Assembly: GCA_965365345.1 (NCBI GenBank)
Contig: CBDUBH010000131.1
Coordinates: 1-6,867 of the forward strand
Reading direction: 5' to 3'
DNA: 6,867 nt
Source: CBDUBH01 sp965365345
GTDB lineage: Bacteria; Bacteroidota; Ignavibacteria; Ignavibacteriales; SURF-24
The translations under genes and the position numbers were made by a program. Below the pieces are notes generated by a model that saw only the letters and a list, made by a program, of their open reading frames with translations, was not told the origin of the DNA and ran no database searches. Shown piece by piece: positions 5,285 through 6,867 of this stretch. Position 1 is the first letter of the stretch. Each line of letters opens with the position of its first letter.

Positions 5285-5314
5285 GAAATCTCTAATTATA
5301 GAAAATACTTTATT

Positions 5315-5343
5315 GTAATTCCGGCTTGCCCAGAATCTTTTTT
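5315..5343 (+). repeat. ATTCCGG palindromic repeat, copy 6, terminator-like after the TPR gene
   Basis: Arms 5318-5324 (ATTCCGG) and 5330-5336 (CCAGAAT) pair with one C-A mismatch. C and six T (5338-5343) follow. It lies 31 bases past the TPR lipoprotein stop in the correct orientation and may act as a weak terminator, which would separate that gene from rfbC. Confidence 0.7.
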
Positions 5344-5394
5344 GAAATACGAAATGGATAAACTTATAGAATTTAAAAGGAAAATTATTCAATT

Positions 5395-5940
5395 ATGAAA
5401 TTCAACGAAACAAATTTAAGCGGAGTAATTTTAATTGAACCGGATGTTTTTAATGATTCGCGCGGATATTTTTACGAATCTTTCAGCAAAAAAAGATATG
5501 CGGAAATTTTAGATAAAGAATTTGTTCAGGATAATATTTCAAAATCGAAAAAAGGAACAATTCGCGGATTACATTATCAGATCGGCGAAAATGCGCAGGG
5601 AAAACTTTGCCAAGTGCTGTACGGAAAAGTTTTGGATGTTGCGGTTGATATAAGATTCGGTTCGCCTACATTCGGAAAATATTTTGCCGCTGAACTTTCA
5701 GATGAAAATAAAAATCAATTATGGATTCCGCCGGGATTTGCACACGGATTTTCGGTACTTTCGAATGAAGCAATTTTTATGTACAAATGTACTGCGTATT
5801 ATTCAAAACCTGATGAACGCGCAATAATTTTCAGCGATAAAGATCTGAATATTGATTGGAAAATTGAAAATCCCGTAATTTCAGAAAAAGATTTACAGGC
5901 AAAATCTTTTAAAAACATTGATAAAGATTTTATTTTTTGA
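5395..5940 (+). CDS. rfbC: dTDP-4-dehydrorhamnose 3,5-epimerase
   Basis: RfbC (RmlC) epimerises dTDP-4-keto-6-deoxyglucose at C3 and C5 to give dTDP-4-keto-rhamnose in the cytoplasm. The 181 residues are the full family length and form a cupin barrel. Motifs are RGYFYESF (23-30), FVQDNISKSKKGTIRGLHYQ (43-62) with the catalytic His60, QGKLCQVLYGKVLDVAVDIR (68-87) with Lys70, WIPPGFAHGF (110-119), MYKCTAYY (129-136) with Tyr130 as likely acid/base, and FSDKDLNIDW (146-155) with Asp148 as likely partner of the His. The ATG at 5395 is the natural start before conserved sequence. AAAAGGA at 5375-5381 is rather far (13 bases), so initiation is probably weakly SD-dependent. No RfbB or RfbD gene is present here to supply its substrate or reduce its product; they may lie beyond the right edge or elsewhere. 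A 3-epimerase for another dTDP-sugar is possible but less likely. The next gene follows after 70 bases on the same strand. Confidence 0.95.
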   Translation: MKFNETNLSGVILIEPDVFNDSRGYFYESFSKKRYAEILDKEFVQDNISKSKKGTIRGLHYQIGENAQGKLCQVLYGKVLDVAVDIRFGSPTFGKYFAAELSDENKNQLWIPPGFAHGFSVLSNEAIFMYKCTAYYSKPDERAIIFSDKDLNIDWKIENPVISEKDLQAKSFKNIDKDFIF

Positions 5941-5998
5941 TACAAAAATCATATAATATAAATATACCCGCCAAAGTGCAGTAAAAGAATTTTAATTC

Positions 5999-6004
5999 AG
6001 GAGG
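5999..6004 (+). promoter_or_regulatory. Full-consensus ribosome binding site of ugd
   Basis: AGGAGG lies 6 bases before the ugd ATG. This is the only full-consensus Shine-Dalgarno site in the window and fixes the ugd start. It also shows that the host can use SD-guided initiation, although other genes here have weak or no site. Confidence 0.85.
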
Positions 6005-6010
6005 AAATAA

Positions 6011-6867
6011 ATGGATTTAGCGGTAATTGGAACCGGATACGTTGGATTGGTATCGGGAACTTGTTTTGCGGAAATGGGAAATAATGTAACTTGCGTTGAT
6101 AATAATCCGGATAAATTAACAAAATTAAGAAACGCAGAAATGCCGATCTACGAACCGGGTTTGGATCTTCTTTTTTACAGAAACATCGCAAAAAAAAGAT
6201 TAACTTTTACAGATAACTTAAAAGAAGCTGTATTAACTTCAGATATAATTATGCTTTGCCTTCCAACTCCGCAAGGCGAAGACGGCTCTGCTGATTTGAA
6301 ATATGTTTTCGGGATTGCCGATGAAGTCGGTAAAATTTTGAATGAAGCAGGTGATAAAGATTATAAAATAATTGTAAATAAAAGTACAGTTCCTGTAGGA
6401 ACTTCACAATCCGTAAGAGATATTTTGAATAAACACAATATTCAGAATTTTGATGTAGTTTCAAATCCCGAATTTTTACGTGAAGGTTTTGCAGTTGAAG
6501 ATTTTATGAAGCCCGATAGAATTGTTGTTGGCGCAAAAACACAAAAAGCGTTAGATAAAATGCGTCAATTATATGAGCCTTTTGTTCGCCAGGGAAATCC
6601 AATTTTGGAAATGGATAATGAAAGTGCCGAAGTTACAAAATATGCGGCAAATTCATATCTTGCAATGAGAATCACTTACATGAATGAACTTGCAAACTTC
6701 TGCGAAAAAGTAGGTGCAAATGTTGATCTTGTAAGAAAAGGAATGGGAACCGATACAAGAATAGGGAAAAGGTTTTTATTCCCGGGAATAGGATACGGCG
6801 GAAGCTGTTTTCCGAAAGATGTAAATGCGCTTATCAAAACTGCCGATGAAAGATCATCTGAAATGAA
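6011..6867 (+). CDS. ugd: UDP-glucose 6-dehydrogenase, C-terminus cut by the window edge
   Basis: This enzyme oxidises UDP-glucose with two NAD to UDP-glucuronate, a precursor for acidic surface polysaccharides, in the cytoplasm. There are 285 codons to the right edge without a stop or frameshift; family members are about 430-450 residues, so roughly a third is missing. Visible are the Rossmann loop GTGYVGLVSG (7-16) with Asp30 for NAD ribose, EPGL (48-51), CLPTP (83-87), NKSTVPVGT (123-131), NPEFLREG (152-159), ESAEVTKYAANSYLAMRITY (204-223) with Lys210 and Asn214, and FPGIGYGGSCFPKD (257-270) with the catalytic Cys266. This pattern favours UDP-glucose over GDP-mannose dehydrogenase, although related UDP-sugar dehydrogenases cannot be fully excluded. 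AGGAGG six bases upstream supports the start. It lies 70 bases after rfbC, so co-transcription is possible; a TATAAT at 5952-5957 without a good -35 box could instead be its own promoter. Together with galE it draws on the UDP-glucose pool. Confidence 0.95.
   Translation, partial: MDLAVIGTGYVGLVSGTCFAEMGNNVTCVDNNPDKLTKLRNAEMPIYEPGLDLLFYRNIAKKRLTFTDNLKEAVLTSDIIMLCLPTPQGEDGSADLKYVFGIADEVGKILNEAGDKDYKIIVNKSTVPVGTSQSVRDILNKHNIQNFDVVSNPEFLREGFAVEDFMKPDRIVVGAKTQKALDKMRQLYEPFVRQGNPILEMDNESAEVTKYAANSYLAMRITYMNELANFCEKVGANVDLVRKGMGTDTRIGKRFLFPGIGYGGSCFPKDVNALIKTADERSSEM

Noticed and set aside
5941..6010. Sigma70 promoter before ugd (TATAAT at 5952-5957)
   Set aside because: No acceptable -35 box lies at 16-18 bases, and TATAAT is common by chance in such AT-rich sequence; mentioned only in the ugd entry.
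5997..6464. Two minus-strand frames of 64 and 71 codons at the right end
   Set aside because: They are antisense to ugd, whose frame is open and carries all family motifs.

Overview
The window is AT-rich, with codons biased to AAA, GAA, ATT and TTA. It holds seven protein genes separated by gaps that are long for a bacterium and full of short palindromic repeats. Three things point to the Bacteroidota/Ignavibacteriota side of the tree: the composition, A-rich leaders with weak or absent Shine-Dalgarno sites on several genes, and one TTTG-N20-TAnnTTTG promoter candidate. This placement is an inference; there is no rRNA or other marker here to fix it.

Left part (1-1577, minus strand): the 5' portion of an RsmB/NOP-type RNA m5C methyltransferase runs off the left edge. 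A 416-base spacer crowded with repeats follows, then a 142-residue protein of unknown function. A divergent AT-rich gap (1578-1807) separates this from the plus-strand genes.

Right part (1808-6867, plus strand): a nucleotide-sugar locus. The order is galE (UDP-glucose 4-epimerase), a second repeat-filled spacer (2783-3197), rfbA (glucose-1-phosphate thymidylyltransferase), a clear intrinsic terminator, a TPR lipoprotein, rfbC (dTDP-4-keto sugar 3,5-epimerase) and the first two thirds of ugd (UDP-glucose 6-dehydrogenase), cut by the right edge. Together these enzymes make UDP-galactose, dTDP-glucose, a 3,5-epimerised dTDP-keto sugar and UDP-glucuronate. Such activated sugars feed surface polysaccharide, LPS O-antigen or glycan synthesis. 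The dTDP-rhamnose steps RfbB and RfbD are not in the window.

The genes themselves are ordinary. The most distinctive content is between them: six copies of an ATTCCGG-(5 nt)-CCGGAAT hairpin, some followed by a T tract so that they look like intrinsic terminators; a second family of the type GTCATTGCGAGCG...GCAATC; and tandem 7-8 bp arrays touching gene ends. Two unrelated genes (the 142-residue gene and galE) are followed by the same order of repeat types in the same orientation. I saw no CRISPR array, tRNA, rRNA, transposase or phage gene, and no evidence of a new defence or enzymatic system.
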